64,000 nt of DNA from Acinetobacter lwoffii. Lineage in GTDB: Bacteria > Pseudomonadota > Gammaproteobacteria > Pseudomonadales > Moraxellaceae. Below the pieces are notes generated by a model that was not told where the DNA came from, did no database searches, and was given only the letters and a program-made list of their open reading frames with translations. Positions 11,790 through 20,027 of this stretch are shown here, in pieces; position 1 is the stretch's first letter; each line of letters starts with the position of its first letter. The DNA lies in assembly GCF_024129355.1 (NCBI RefSeq), contig NZ_JAMXXP010000006.1:62001-126000 (forward strand), in the 5' to 3' direction. A program made the translations under genes and the position numbers.

Positions 11790-11984
11790 TTATGCTGCAA
11801 CTGCTAGCCGTGCTGCAATTTGTGAAACCTCATCACTGATGATCATGCGGGCTTCTGGTGCACAGCGACCACAGCAAGTTCCCAAGTCCAACATATCGCG
11901 GACATCACGATAACTTTCAGCGCCATTTGCAATAGCATCTTTAATGTCTTGATCTGTAATGCCGCGGCATAGACAAACGTACAT
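11790..11984 (-). CDS. bfd: Bacterioferritin-associated ferredoxin
   Basis: 64 residues from the ATG at 11984. It carries the [2Fe-2S] ligands of the family: C4 and C6 in MYVCLCRG, and C38 and C41 in GTCCGRC. Bfd passes electrons to the heme of bacterioferritin so that stored iron is released when iron is short. A Fur-like site lies about 35-55 bases upstream, which fits induction in low iron. A TTG at 11993 is in frame, but MYVCLC is the conserved start. Its usual partner bfr is downstream on the same strand, separated by the TnpB element. Confidence 0.93.
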   Translation of the reverse strand: MYVCLCRGITDQDIKDAIANGAESYRDVRDMLDLGTCCGRCAPEARMIISDEVSQIAARLAVAA

Positions 11985-12020
11985 AGGACACAACCACAGT
12001 GATTAAATAAGATAAGTAAT

Positions 12021-12039
12021 ATTATTGATAATTGTTATC
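12021..12039 (-). promoter_or_regulatory. Fur-box-like operator upstream of bfd
   Basis: On the minus strand the site reads GATAACAATTATCAATAAT, matching 13 of 19 bases of the Fur consensus GATAATGATAATCATTATC. Its place before an iron-release gene supports iron-dependent repression. Confidence 0.55.
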
Positions 12040-12204
12040 GTTTGTCAATAAAAATCATTTGAAATAGCTTTTATCATGATTGATGATTTAGATAAAAAAT
12101 CACCACCTGAGCGGAAATCCAAGTACTGCTCGGATTTCCACACAAAAGCGATTCATGATTTAGAATGAGATATTGCAGGGTGGGGATTGAGTAATTTTTA
12201 TAAC

Positions 12205-12588
12205 TTATTGATTAATTATGACAATGCCATCCATTTCAACCAAGGCATCTTTAGGCAGGCTGGCCACACCTAAAGCGGCACGTGCTGGATAGGGCTGGGC
12301 AAAATACTCACCCATAATTTGATTGACCAGTTGAAAGTGAGATAAGTCGGTCAGGAAAATATTCAGTTTGGCAATATCTGCCAAAGAGCCACCAGCGGCT
12401 TCACAGACTGCTTTTAAGTTATCAAACACCCGGCGAATTTGAGCTTCAATGCCTTCAACCAGTTCCATACTATAAGGATCCAGGCCAATTTGACCTGATA
12501 GATATAAGGTATCACCCACTAAAATGGCTTGCGAATAAGTGCCAATCGCAGCAGGGGCATTTTCAGTATGGATTATTTGGCGGGACAT
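12205..12588 (-). CDS. ridA: RidA family enamine/imine deaminase
   Basis: 127 residues, the normal length of RidA. Family marks are [12 protein letters not shown] near the N-terminus, [11 protein letters not shown], and the catalytic Arg region [22 protein letters not shown]. RidA hydrolyses reactive 2-aminoacrylate and similar enamines released by pyridoxal-phosphate enzymes, in the cytosol. GGAG lies just before the ATG. It is downstream of spoT on the same strand with a gap of 75 bases, a common order in gammaproteobacteria, so the two may share a transcript. Confidence 0.93.
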   Translation of the reverse strand: MSRQIIHTENAPAAIGTYSQAILVGDTLYLSGQIGLDPYSMELVEGIEAQIRRVFDNLKAVCEAAGGSLADIAKLNIFLTDLSHFQLVNQIMGEYFAQPYPARAALGVASLPKDALVEMDGIVIINQ

Positions 12589-12663
12589 TAATTTCTCCTT
12601 TTATCATCGACATACATCATATTCGATCAATTCGGCCGATCAAAGCACTATCGTTTTAAATGA

Positions 12664-14769
12664 TTAACTCGCTTTAGAGGCTTCACTGAAAACGACGGGC
12701 TGTGCCAGACGGATAATTCGCGGGAAACCGAAATACATGCGTAAATCCCGGATAATCTGTGCAATCTGTTTACGGTTATGCACCACGATATTGACGTAAG
12801 TTTTGTCATCCTGAGTGCGCACCATTTCCACCCCGGAATGCGCTTTACGACATTGGTAAATCAGGTCGGAAATCTGCTCGTCATTCATGTCCAGGTCAAT
12901 GCTGAGATAGGCAGTAAAGCTGATATCTTCCAGATCATCAGAGGTCCACTGCAACAACATGATATTTTCTGGATGCTGATGCTGTTCATGCAGCAGGTTA
13001 TGGCAGCGCGCACGATGCACAATCAGACCGCGACGGGTCAAATGCCCCTGAATTGGATCACCCAGCACAGGATTGCAGCAATGTGCATATTTGACATCGA
13101 CACCTTCCGTTCCCTGAATCAGACGGTCTGAGCTGGCAATATTCTGATGCTGATCTTGGGCAAATAAATGGTTGGCCACCAGTTGCGGTAATAAATCACC
13201 GACTGCAATCTGTTCAAACAGCTGCTCTTTACTGGAAACATGGCGCCATTCTAAGAGGTTTTTCCAGTCTGCTTCCGTCAGATCACGAATAGAACGATGG
13301 AACAATTTCAAGGCACGATTGAGAGCCTGTTGTCCGACCAAACGTTGCTCATCTGGATCCTGATCACGCAGAATATTCTGAATAGCACGACGAGCTTTCT
13401 GGGTATTAATAAAACTGAGCCAATCCGGATTTGGAGTGGCCAAGACATCAGTAATGATTTCTACCACCTGACCACTGACTAGAGGTGTTGAAAGGGGCTT
13501 GGTTTCATTATTAATTTTTGCACCCACCGCATGATTGCCTAGGAATAAACTCGCGGCATAAGCAAAGTCAACCGCCGTGGCGCCTTGCGGCAATTCATGT
13601 AAATGACCATGCGGGGTATAGACCCAGATTTTTTCCTGATGTAAATAGTCCAGTAATTCACTGAATGTGGTTTTGGCACATTCACCATCGACTAGGACAT
13701 TCAGGTTCTGCATCGAGGCCTGAATCGCAGAGCGGCAGGCCTGCGGGGCACTTTCACCGAGTACGACGCCAAAACGTGCGGCTTTACGCATCAGTTCGGT
13801 TTGAATGGTGAGCGACAGGGTCGTCTCTTCGCCTTTTAAGCGCATCATCAAGGACTGGTTGCCACCCGGTAATGGACGGCGGATATGATCTTCATAACTC
13901 TGGATTTTAAAGCTTTGGGTCAGAATTTCTGCCAGTCGGTCACAGTCCGCGATGCTCTGTAAAATAATCTCAAAAGCATGGCTATGCGTCAGCTCTTGCA
14001 GGTCGATGTCATTTTTAACGAAGTGGCGCAGTAGCTCAATATTGTTGTTTTTCTTTTTGATCCGGCCTTGAATGGCATGCTGTTGCAGCAGTTCAGTCAG
14101 GTTCTTTTCCCATTTGGCCTGATATTCACAGCGTTTCGGCTTGGTTTCCTGTAGTGCGGTCTGCACATTGTTATACATGTCCAGATCTAGATTCTGATAA
14201 CAAAGATGTTCCAGGTTATCGGCCATTTCATTCATGCCGACAATACGTGCCATGGGAACAAAGATTTCAAAGGTTTCGCGGGCAATACGCGCACGTTTGT
14301 CCGGACGTAGTGCATCCAAAGTGGTCATGTTGTGATAGCGGTCGGCCAGTTTCACAATAATGACACGTGGATCTTGTAGAGTCGCTTGCAGAATTTTCCG
14401 AAATGAAGCGGCTTTATTATATTCTTTATCGCTAGAATGACTCAGTTTGGTCACGCCATCGACCAGCTCGGCCACAGTAAAACCAAAAGTCTCAGTAATA
14501 TCATCTTTGTTAAAGTCGGTGTCTTCAATCACATCATGCAGCAAGGCAGCCATCAGCGTTTCAGGGTCAAGACGCATATGCGCCAGAATACAGCTGACTG
14601 CAATCGGATGCAGAATATAAGGTTCACCACTTTTGCGCACAATCCCATCATGCGCCATATCTGCATAATCACAGGCCGCAAGCACACGTTCGACATCGCT
14701 TTCACTTAAATACGCATCGATAATGATCTCTAACTGCTGCTTGGCTTGACTGACCTGTGGGCCTGGCAT
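12664..14769 (-). CDS. spoT: SpoT (p)ppGpp hydrolase with degenerate synthetase domain
   Basis: 701 residues from the ATG at 14769 with AGGTG upstream; a TTG 15 bases earlier is in frame. The N-terminal HD hydrolase domain is intact (YILHPIAVSCILAH, ALLHDVIEDTDF, KLADRYHNM). The next region should be the synthetase, but the usual RelA/SpoT motifs (such as RxKxxxSIxxK and DIxAxR) cannot be found; instead there is EKNLTELLQQHAIQ and ITQ-rich sequence. TGS (WVYTPHGHLHELPQGATAVDFAY), a helical/zinc-finger region (YAHCCNPVLGDPI) and a C-terminal ACT domain follow. A. baumannii SpoT is known as a hydrolase with a pseudo-synthetase, which this matches. RpoZ and gmk lie upstream, but a terminator intervenes. 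Confidence 0.95.
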   Translation of the reverse strand: MPGPQVSQAKQQLEIIIDAYLSESDVERVLAACDYADMAHDGIVRKSGEPYILHPIAVSCILAHMRLDPETLMAALLHDVIEDTDFNKDDITETFGFTVAELVDGVTKLSHSSDKEYNKAASFRKILQATLQDPRVIIVKLADRYHNMTTLDALRPDKRARIARETFEIFVPMARIVGMNEMADNLEHLCYQNLDLDMYNNVQTALQETKPKRCEYQAKWEKNLTELLQQHAIQGRIKKKNNNIELLRHFVKNDIDLQELTHSHAFEIILQSIADCDRLAEILTQSFKIQSYEDHIRRPLPGGNQSLMMRLKGEETTLSLTIQTELMRKAARFGVVLGESAPQACRSAIQASMQNLNVLVDGECAKTTFSELLDYLHQEKIWVYTPHGHLHELPQGATAVDFAYAASLFLGNHAVGAKINNETKPLSTPLVSGQVVEIITDVLATPNPDWLSFINTQKARRAIQNILRDQDPDEQRLVGQQALNRALKLFHRSIRDLTEADWKNLLEWRHVSSKEQLFEQIAVGDLLPQLVANHLFAQDQHQNIASSDRLIQGTEGVDVKYAHCCNPVLGDPIQGHLTRRGLIVHRARCHNLLHEQHQHPENIMLLQWTSDDLEDISFTAYLSIDLDMNDEQISDLIYQCRKAHSGVEMVRTQDDKTYVNIVVHNRKQIAQIIRDLRMYFGFPRIIRLAQPVVFSEASKAS

Positions 14770-14941
14770 AAAACACCTTTTCAACTGAATTTTTTACAAA
14801 TAAAACGTGAAAGCGCTTTAGAAATGTGAATTTCCTGGTTTGATGGTTTTTGGCTGCTAGCGAGCAGAAAACCAATACAAACTTGATAGCTAACCCTTAT
14901 GTTATAACCGTTCTGGCATAAATATAAAAGTCACATAACAA

Positions 14942-14971
14942 AAAAAGCCTAGTTTAGAACTAGGCTTTTTG
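14942..14971 (-). terminator. Terminator after rpoZ
   Basis: AAAAAGCCTAGTT and AACTAGGCTTTTT form a perfect stem with a 3-base loop, just after the rpoZ stop codon. SpoT therefore probably has its own promoter in the 14770-14940 gap. Confidence 0.9.
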
Positions 14972-14983
14972 AGTGACGATCTC

Positions 14984-15265
14984 TTATTGGAAAGAAAAAC
15001 CGTCTAAGTTTAGATTATTTGCAGAAAGTGCAAGATCCAAGCTTGATGTTTGATAGTCTTGATCACGTTGTTTCAAAATGTCTTTTGATACATGACCTGA
15101 AGCGATTTCACGTAAAGCAACAACAGTCGGTTTGTCATTGTCCCATTCTACAGTTGGTTCAATACCTTGACGTGCCAATTGACGCGCGCGCTTGCTTGCC
15201 ACTAGTACAAGCTCAAAGCGGTTGTCTACATGGTCTAAACAATCTTCAACGGTGACGCGTGCCAT
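14984..15265 (-). CDS. rpoZ: RNA polymerase omega subunit
   Basis: 93 residues. The N-terminus [20 protein letters not shown] and the segment [12 protein letters not shown] are the omega signature; [15 protein letters not shown] follows. Omega helps fold and stabilise the beta-prime subunit and forms part of a ppGpp site in proteobacterial RNA polymerase. The gene lies between gmk (76 bases upstream, same strand) and spoT, the conserved gmk-rpoZ-spoT order. Confidence 0.97.
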   Translation of the reverse strand: MARVTVEDCLDHVDNRFELVLVASKRARQLARQGIEPTVEWDNDKPTVVALREIASGHVSKDILKQRDQDYQTSSLDLALSANNLNLDGFSFQ

Positions 15266-15341
15266 AAGAATTCTCGTTTGAATAATAAATTTTAACAGAC
15301 TGCACAGTATAAAAGGCTTTGTCTATAGACTCAAGTTTTAA

Positions 15342-15965
15342 TCACTGCTCAGTCGGCGTAATCAGTTTCTGAATTAGTTTTTCATGACGGTTGGCTTGCT
15401 GAGACAAGACCAGACGATTGGCAATAATCACCGCTTCAAGGTCATGCAACGCCTTATTAAAGTCGTCATTAATAATGATATAGTCAAAGTTGCTATATTG
15501 CTGCATATCTTCTACCGCGCAGCTTAGACGATGTTCAATCACATCCACAGCATCAGTACCACGGTTAGACAGGCGTTCACGCAAGTCGAACTGGCTTGGT
15601 GGTAAGATAAAAATTTGTTTAGATTCAGGAAAAAGTCGACGAACCTGTTGCGCACCTTGCCAGTCAATTTCCAGTAGCACATCATGACCTTTGGCCAGTT
15701 GCTCTTTGACTGTGGCTTGTGCAGTACCGTAGTAGTTACCGAATACTTCGGCGTATTCGATAAAACCACCCTCATTGACCAGATTTAAAAAATCTTCTTT
15801 GTTGGAGAAATGATAGTGTACGCCATCGAGTTCGCCAGGTCGTTGACCGCGTGTGGTGTGTGACACAGAAACGTGAAGATTGTTGACACGCTCAAGTAGG
15901 GCTTTAACAAGGGATGTTTTGCCTGTTCCAGACGCTGCAGAAACGACAAACAAGAGACCCGACAT
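15342..15965 (-). CDS. gmk: Guanylate kinase
   Basis: 207 residues. A P-loop (SAASGTGKTSLV) near residue 10 is followed by the GMP-binding segment (SVSHTTRGQRPGELDGVHYHF) and by EIDWQGAQQVR. The enzyme phosphorylates GMP to GDP with ATP. It is the first gene of the gmk-rpoZ unit on the minus strand. Nothing unusual is visible. Confidence 0.97.
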   Translation of the reverse strand: MSGLLFVVSAASGTGKTSLVKALLERVNNLHVSVSHTTRGQRPGELDGVHYHFSNKEDFLNLVNEGGFIEYAEVFGNYYGTAQATVKEQLAKGHDVLLEIDWQGAQQVRRLFPESKQIFILPPSQFDLRERLSNRGTDAVDVIEHRLSCAVEDMQQYSNFDYIIINDDFNKALHDLEAVIIANRLVLSQQANRHEKLIQKLITPTEQ

Positions 15966-16098
15966 GATATTTTTCCTGATATGATAAAATATCTTCTCTA
16001 TTTTAGAGTAGAGCGGCTTTAAACTAAATAGTTGTCAGTCGATTGTTTACATTTATTTCAATTGAACCGCTAAAAATGGTGTGAGTATTGAGGATTCT

Positions 16099-17049
16099 AT
16101 GGAAATTGTTTTAGCCAATCCGCGTGGTTTTTGTGCTGGTGTAGATCGTGCCATTGCGATCGTGAACCGTGCCCTAGAATGCTTTAACCCACCGATTTAT
16201 GTGCGACATGAAGTGGTGCATAACAAATTTGTCGTCGATGATCTACGTCAGCGTGGTGCAATTTTTGTCGATGAACTCGACGAAGTTCCTGACGATAATA
16301 TCGTGATTTTTAGCGCACATGGTGTTTCGAAAGCGGTACAACAAGAAGCCGAACGTCGTGGTCTGAAGGTTTTTGATGCGACTTGTCCCTTAGTGACTAA
16401 GGTGCACATTGAAGTGACCAAATATGCTCGTGAAGGGGTTGAAGCGATCCTGATTGGTCATGAGGGCCATCCCGAAGTTGAAGGCACCATGGGGCAATAT
16501 GACAAAAAAAATGGTGGTGAGATTTATCTAGTCGAGGATGAAGAAGATGTCGCTGCTTTAACGGTACGCAATCCTGAAAAAGTCGCTTTTGTCACGCAAA
16601 CCACTTTATCAATTGATGATACAGCGAAAGTGATTGATGCTCTTCGCCAGAAATTTCCGCTGATTCAAGGACCACGTAAAGATGATATTTGCTATGCCAC
16701 GCAAAACCGTCAGGATGCAGTACGTGACTTGGCTGAACGTTGTGATGTCGTACTTGTTGTCGGTTCTCCAAACTCTTCAAATTCAAACCGTCTACGTGAG
16801 CTGGCGGAACGTATGGGTAAAGCGGCTTACCTAGTTGATAATGCAGATGAACTCAAACAGGAATGGTTTGCAGAAAATGCCCAGATTGGGGTAACAGCAG
16901 GCGCATCTGCACCGGAAATTTTAATTAAGCAGGTCATTCAGCGTTTACAGGATTGGGGTGCACAAGCGCCTAAAGAGCTGGATGGGCGGGAAGAGAATAT
17001 TACTTTTAGCTTACCGAAAGAATTGCGTATTCCAGTCACTCAAGCTTAA
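16099..17049 (+). CDS. ispH: 4-hydroxy-3-methylbut-2-enyl diphosphate reductase
   Basis: 316 residues from the ATG at 16099, with TGAGGA 5 bases upstream; a GTG at 16081 is in frame but [14 protein letters not shown] is the conserved start. The three cysteines binding the [4Fe-4S] cluster are C12, C96 (FDATCPLV) and C198 ([11 protein letters not shown]). [13 protein letters not shown] is the substrate-binding loop. IspH makes IPP and DMAPP in the last step of the MEP isoprenoid pathway. The minor-pilin operon follows after a terminator, the order I know from other Acinetobacter. Confidence 0.97.
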   Translation: MEIVLANPRGFCAGVDRAIAIVNRALECFNPPIYVRHEVVHNKFVVDDLRQRGAIFVDELDEVPDDNIVIFSAHGVSKAVQQEAERRGLKVFDATCPLVTKVHIEVTKYAREGVEAILIGHEGHPEVEGTMGQYDKKNGGEIYLVEDEEDVAALTVRNPEKVAFVTQTTLSIDDTAKVIDALRQKFPLIQGPRKDDICYATQNRQDAVRDLAERCDVVLVVGSPNSSNSNRLRELAERMGKAAYLVDNADELKQEWFAENAQIGVTAGASAPEILIKQVIQRLQDWGAQAPKELDGREENITFSLPKELRIPVTQA

Positions 17050-17088
17050 GATGTGACGCACTTATCACCTGATTTATAATTTTTTTAA

Positions 17089-17122
17089 AACAGATAACTG
17101 CTTTTTGCGGTTATCTGTTTTT
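17089..17122 (+). terminator. Terminator after ispH
   Basis: AACAGATAAC and GTTATCTGTT form a perfect stem, followed by a T run, 40 bases after the stop. Confidence 0.88.
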
Positions 17123-17207
17123 TTATGCCCTTTATCTGCTCTGTGTAGGTTTTGTAAAATTTATAGATATTATTTTAACTGGGTCAAAGTTTTGCTTGGG
17201 GGAGAGT

Positions 17208-17750
17208 ATGCAGAAAAATAAAGGATTCACTTTAATTGAGCTCATGGTGACGATTGCGGTGTTGTCGATTGTCACCATGATGGCCGCTCCATCCATGCAA
17301 AATATGATTGCAAAACAGCAGTTAAATACAACAGCTAGAGATTTGGCTTCTATTTTTAGTCAAGCGCGTGGGCAAGCAGCAACCTTACGCAAAAATGTCA
17401 CTGTGAAATTCGCGGAAAATACTACTCCAACTAATATTTACAGCAATGCAGTGACATATTATTGGTTACCAAAGTATGGCGATATTGTGATTACCAGTAT
17501 TAAGGATGATATTGTGTTTCTGCCAACGGGGCTGGTGACGATGACAGGGAGAACACTAGAAGAAATTGCTAACCCTGCATTTGATTCGACTAAGCCCGAA
17601 GATCCTGTTACTAATCCTAAAAAAATAAATAGATCTGTGCCTTTGGTATTTACAGTTTGTAGTTCGAAATTAAAAGCTTCAAAGGCTATTAGTATTTCAA
17701 AAACAGGCGTGGTTGAAAAAATAGAAGATAAAGTAGGAGCATGCGCATGA
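17208..17750 (+). CDS. fimU: Minor type IV pilin, FimT/FimU (GspH-like)
   Basis: 180 residues. The prepilin leader MQKNKG precedes FTLIELMVTIAVLSIVTMMA. The region SIFSQARGQAATLRKNVTVKF at about 46-66 is typical of GspH/FimU pseudopilins. The start is set by a GGGGGAGAG ribosome binding site. In Pseudomonas the FimU-PilV-PilW-PilX complex primes pilus assembly and carries PilY1 at the tip. This is the first gene of a run in which neighbours overlap or nearly touch; its TGA overlaps the pilV start as ATGA. Confidence 0.88.
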   Translation: MQKNKGFTLIELMVTIAVLSIVTMMAAPSMQNMIAKQQLNTTARDLASIFSQARGQAATLRKNVTVKFAENTTPTNIYSNAVTYYWLPKYGDIVITSIKDDIVFLPTGLVTMTGRTLEEIANPAFDSTKPEDPVTNPKKINRSVPLVFTVCSSKLKASKAISISKTGVVEKIEDKVGACA

Positions 17751-18241
17751 TGCAGTATCAAAAAGGCGTCGGTTTGGTTGAGGTTTTGGTTGCGCTGTTT
17801 ATTTTGGCTATTGGTGTGTTGGGTTTTTCTGCATTGCAGCTTCGCGCATTACAAGCAACAACTGAGGCGACAGACCGTACAATGGCAATGACCGTTGCTC
17901 GTGATTTAACTGATCGAATGCGCATTAATCGCTTGGCTTTGGCTGATTATGAGACCGCGATTAATAACAAGGCAACAGAGACAGGCTGTGTAGGTAGTGC
18001 TGTTAGTTATAAGCCTGCTTGTGATAAAACTAAAATGGCAAAATATGATGCCAAGCAAATTCTGGATAAAGCTGAGAGCTTTGGTCAGACTGTTGTTATG
18101 AAGCAATGTGATGGTAGTTCTCGTACTTGTGTTTATGTTGCCTGGGGGAAAACTTCGATCACTAAAGACAGTGTATCTACTTGTATGGCCGATGGAGCGT
18201 ATAAGGCAGATGCACAATGCCTCGTTATGGAGGCATTCTAA
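17747..18241 (+). CDS. pilV: Minor type IV pilin PilV
   Basis: 164 residues. Leader MMQYQKG precedes VGLVEVLVALFILAIGVLGFSALQLRAL, the PilV signature. There are four candidate cysteines in the C-terminal half (CVGSAV, PACDK, KQCDGSSRTC). The start at 17747 gives an ATGA overlap with fimU and the best spacing to AGGAG; ATG at 17741 and 17750 are in frame. It acts in the pilus-priming complex with FimU, PilW and PilX. Confidence 0.88.
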   Translation: MMQYQKGVGLVEVLVALFILAIGVLGFSALQLRALQATTEATDRTMAMTVARDLTDRMRINRLALADYETAINNKATETGCVGSAVSYKPACDKTKMAKYDAKQILDKAESFGQTVVMKQCDGSSRTCVYVAWGKTSITKDSVSTCMADGAYKADAQCLVMEAF

Positions 18242-18242
18242 A

Positions 18243-19271
18243 ATGAAAGAAAAATATAATACTTTAATTATGAAACCTGAATTAAATATAAAATCTGTCC
18301 CTCTTGGAGGGGGGCGTGTATCTGGATTTACATTACTTGAATTGATGATTGCGCTGAGTTTGGGATTGTTGATTGTTGCTGCTGCAACACATTTGTATTT
18401 AACAGCTCAAAGAGGAATGGTAACGCAACAAGGGGCTGCAAACCTACAAAATAGTGCCAGTTTTGGACTTGAATATATGTTGCGTGATATTCGATTGGCG
18501 AATCTAGGTGCGAGTAAACCTAGTATTACGCCAGATATCTTGCATGGGGGGATTGTACTTAGTCATAAAAACTTAAGTATAGCGACACCATTTAGTATTA
18601 CTGGAGAAAGCGCTAATACATTGATGACTCAAGGGGGAATTGGACCTTCAAACTTAGATGGTGAAAACAGCGATCAACTCGTGATCCAATATCGGAATGC
18701 AAACTCAGCAGGCGCAATGGTAAGTTCTTTTGACTGTGAGGGTAATGGAATAACATCTGGTGCTTATGTTGTAGAGCGTTATTTTTTGCGTTCGGATACC
18801 AATAGAAATGATCCCAATCAACCATTAGCTTTGGCATGCAAGGCAACAAGTTACATAGGTGATAGTAAGTCAAAAATTGATGGTTTAGAGGGGAACGGTG
18901 AAATCATTATTCCGCGTGTGGACCATATGCGTATTTTATTAGGTGTTGCCTCGGATACGATTGATGCGACTAAATCACCAGCTGTTGCCGGAAAAGATGG
19001 TGTATTGGATCAATTTGGTTATATCGGTATTGAAAATTATAAAAAATTAACTGTCAAACCACAGATTGTTTCGGTTCAGATAGGGGTCTTGGCTCGTTCT
19101 CCTGATAGTGTCGGTAAAAATGATTTAGTTGATGTAAATAAAACTTATCAAGTTTTGGATATAAATAAAAAACTTAAAACGGATAGTAAAAATGATCTCT
19201 ACAATCGTCTAGTGGTGACGCAGACAGTTGCTTTACGCAATGGTTTCGGTCTTCAGGAAAACCCAAAATGA
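18243..19271 (+). CDS. pilW: Minor type IV pilin PilW
   Basis: 342 residues. The leader is long (about 28 residues, ending GGGRVSG) before FTLLELMIALSLGLLIVAAATHLYL; the later segment GMVTQQGAANLQNSASFGLEYMLRDIRLA is typical of PilW. It is a subunit of the minor-pilin priming complex. It starts one base after the pilV stop; a downstream ATG at 18270 is also in frame. Base composition is AT-rich compared with the housekeeping genes nearby. Confidence 0.88.
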   Translation: MKEKYNTLIMKPELNIKSVPLGGGRVSGFTLLELMIALSLGLLIVAAATHLYLTAQRGMVTQQGAANLQNSASFGLEYMLRDIRLANLGASKPSITPDILHGGIVLSHKNLSIATPFSITGESANTLMTQGGIGPSNLDGENSDQLVIQYRNANSAGAMVSSFDCEGNGITSGAYVVERYFLRSDTNRNDPNQPLALACKATSYIGDSKSKIDGLEGNGEIIIPRVDHMRILLGVASDTIDATKSPAVAGKDGVLDQFGYIGIENYKKLTVKPQIVSVQIGVLARSPDSVGKNDLVDVNKTYQVLDINKKLKTDSKNDLYNRLVVTQTVALRNGFGLQENPK

Positions 19272-20005
19272 AAACATTAAATATGCAGCGTGGTGCAACG
19301 CTTATAGTTGTTTTAATCATACTTATTTTACTTACATTGGTGGGGACATGGGCCATTCGGGGAAGTTTAACTTCTCTTAATATTGCGACTAATGCACAAG
19401 CACAGGCATTATTGCAGCAATCTTCGGATGCAGTATTCTTTAGCTTGGAAAACCAAACTTCTGATGATTTAACATTGGCGAAAATGCAAATTGGCGATGG
19501 CATGCTTGCCTATGTATTGAGACCAGAAAATAAAGGCAAAGAATTGGTGTTTTGTATGCGTGGCGGGGATGCAAATACACTGGAGGGTAGTCGCAATGCG
19601 AGTGTGTTGTATTGGGAAGGTGCAACGATTAGTAACACCTCTTTAGGTACAACAGGCTTTTGTAAATTAAGCCGTAAGTCAGATTTTATTAGTGGTCGCT
19701 CAGCCGTCATGACCCGAGTGGGTATACGACCTGCTGCAGTTGGACAAGACTGGGAGCATATGTTGGAAGGTGATGATGCGGAAATGTCAAAAAACCAAAA
19801 AATTCAGAAAGTGATTGTGAATGTAATTTCAATTATTCCAAATTTAAGTGAAAGTTCCGCTAGTGATATAGAAGGATGTCTAAAAAATTTCACTAGTTTT
19901 TATGATCCTGTCGCGAGCAATACAACAGTATCGGAATGCTTGGCAGGGAGAAATGTCCCTTTTAGTAACCAAGAAATGGAATATACCTTACGGCCTGTGA
20001 AATAG
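19268..20005 (+). CDS. pilX: Minor type IV pilin PilX
   Basis: 245 residues. Short leader MKTLNMQRG before ATLIVVLIILILLTLVGTWAIR matches the PilX N-terminus, where the usual FTLIE is replaced by a TLI-like start and no Glu5 is present. This lack is normal for PilX and GspK-like tip pilins. It overlaps pilW by 4 bases (ATGA), so coupling is likely. PilX is thought to sit at the tip with PilY1. Confidence 0.87.
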   Translation: MKTLNMQRGATLIVVLIILILLTLVGTWAIRGSLTSLNIATNAQAQALLQQSSDAVFFSLENQTSDDLTLAKMQIGDGMLAYVLRPENKGKELVFCMRGGDANTLEGSRNASVLYWEGATISNTSLGTTGFCKLSRKSDFISGRSAVMTRVGIRPAAVGQDWEHMLEGDDAEMSKNQKIQKVIVNVISIIPNLSESSASDIEGCLKNFTSFYDPVASNTTVSECLAGRNVPFSNQEMEYTLRPVK

Positions 20006-20027
20006 GCATTATAGAGGGGTGTCAAAG

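Noticed and set aside
12113..12139. Stem GGAAATCC/GGATTTCC between ridA and bfd
   Set aside because: A good stem but no T run on either strand and a long loop; not enough to call a terminator or operator.
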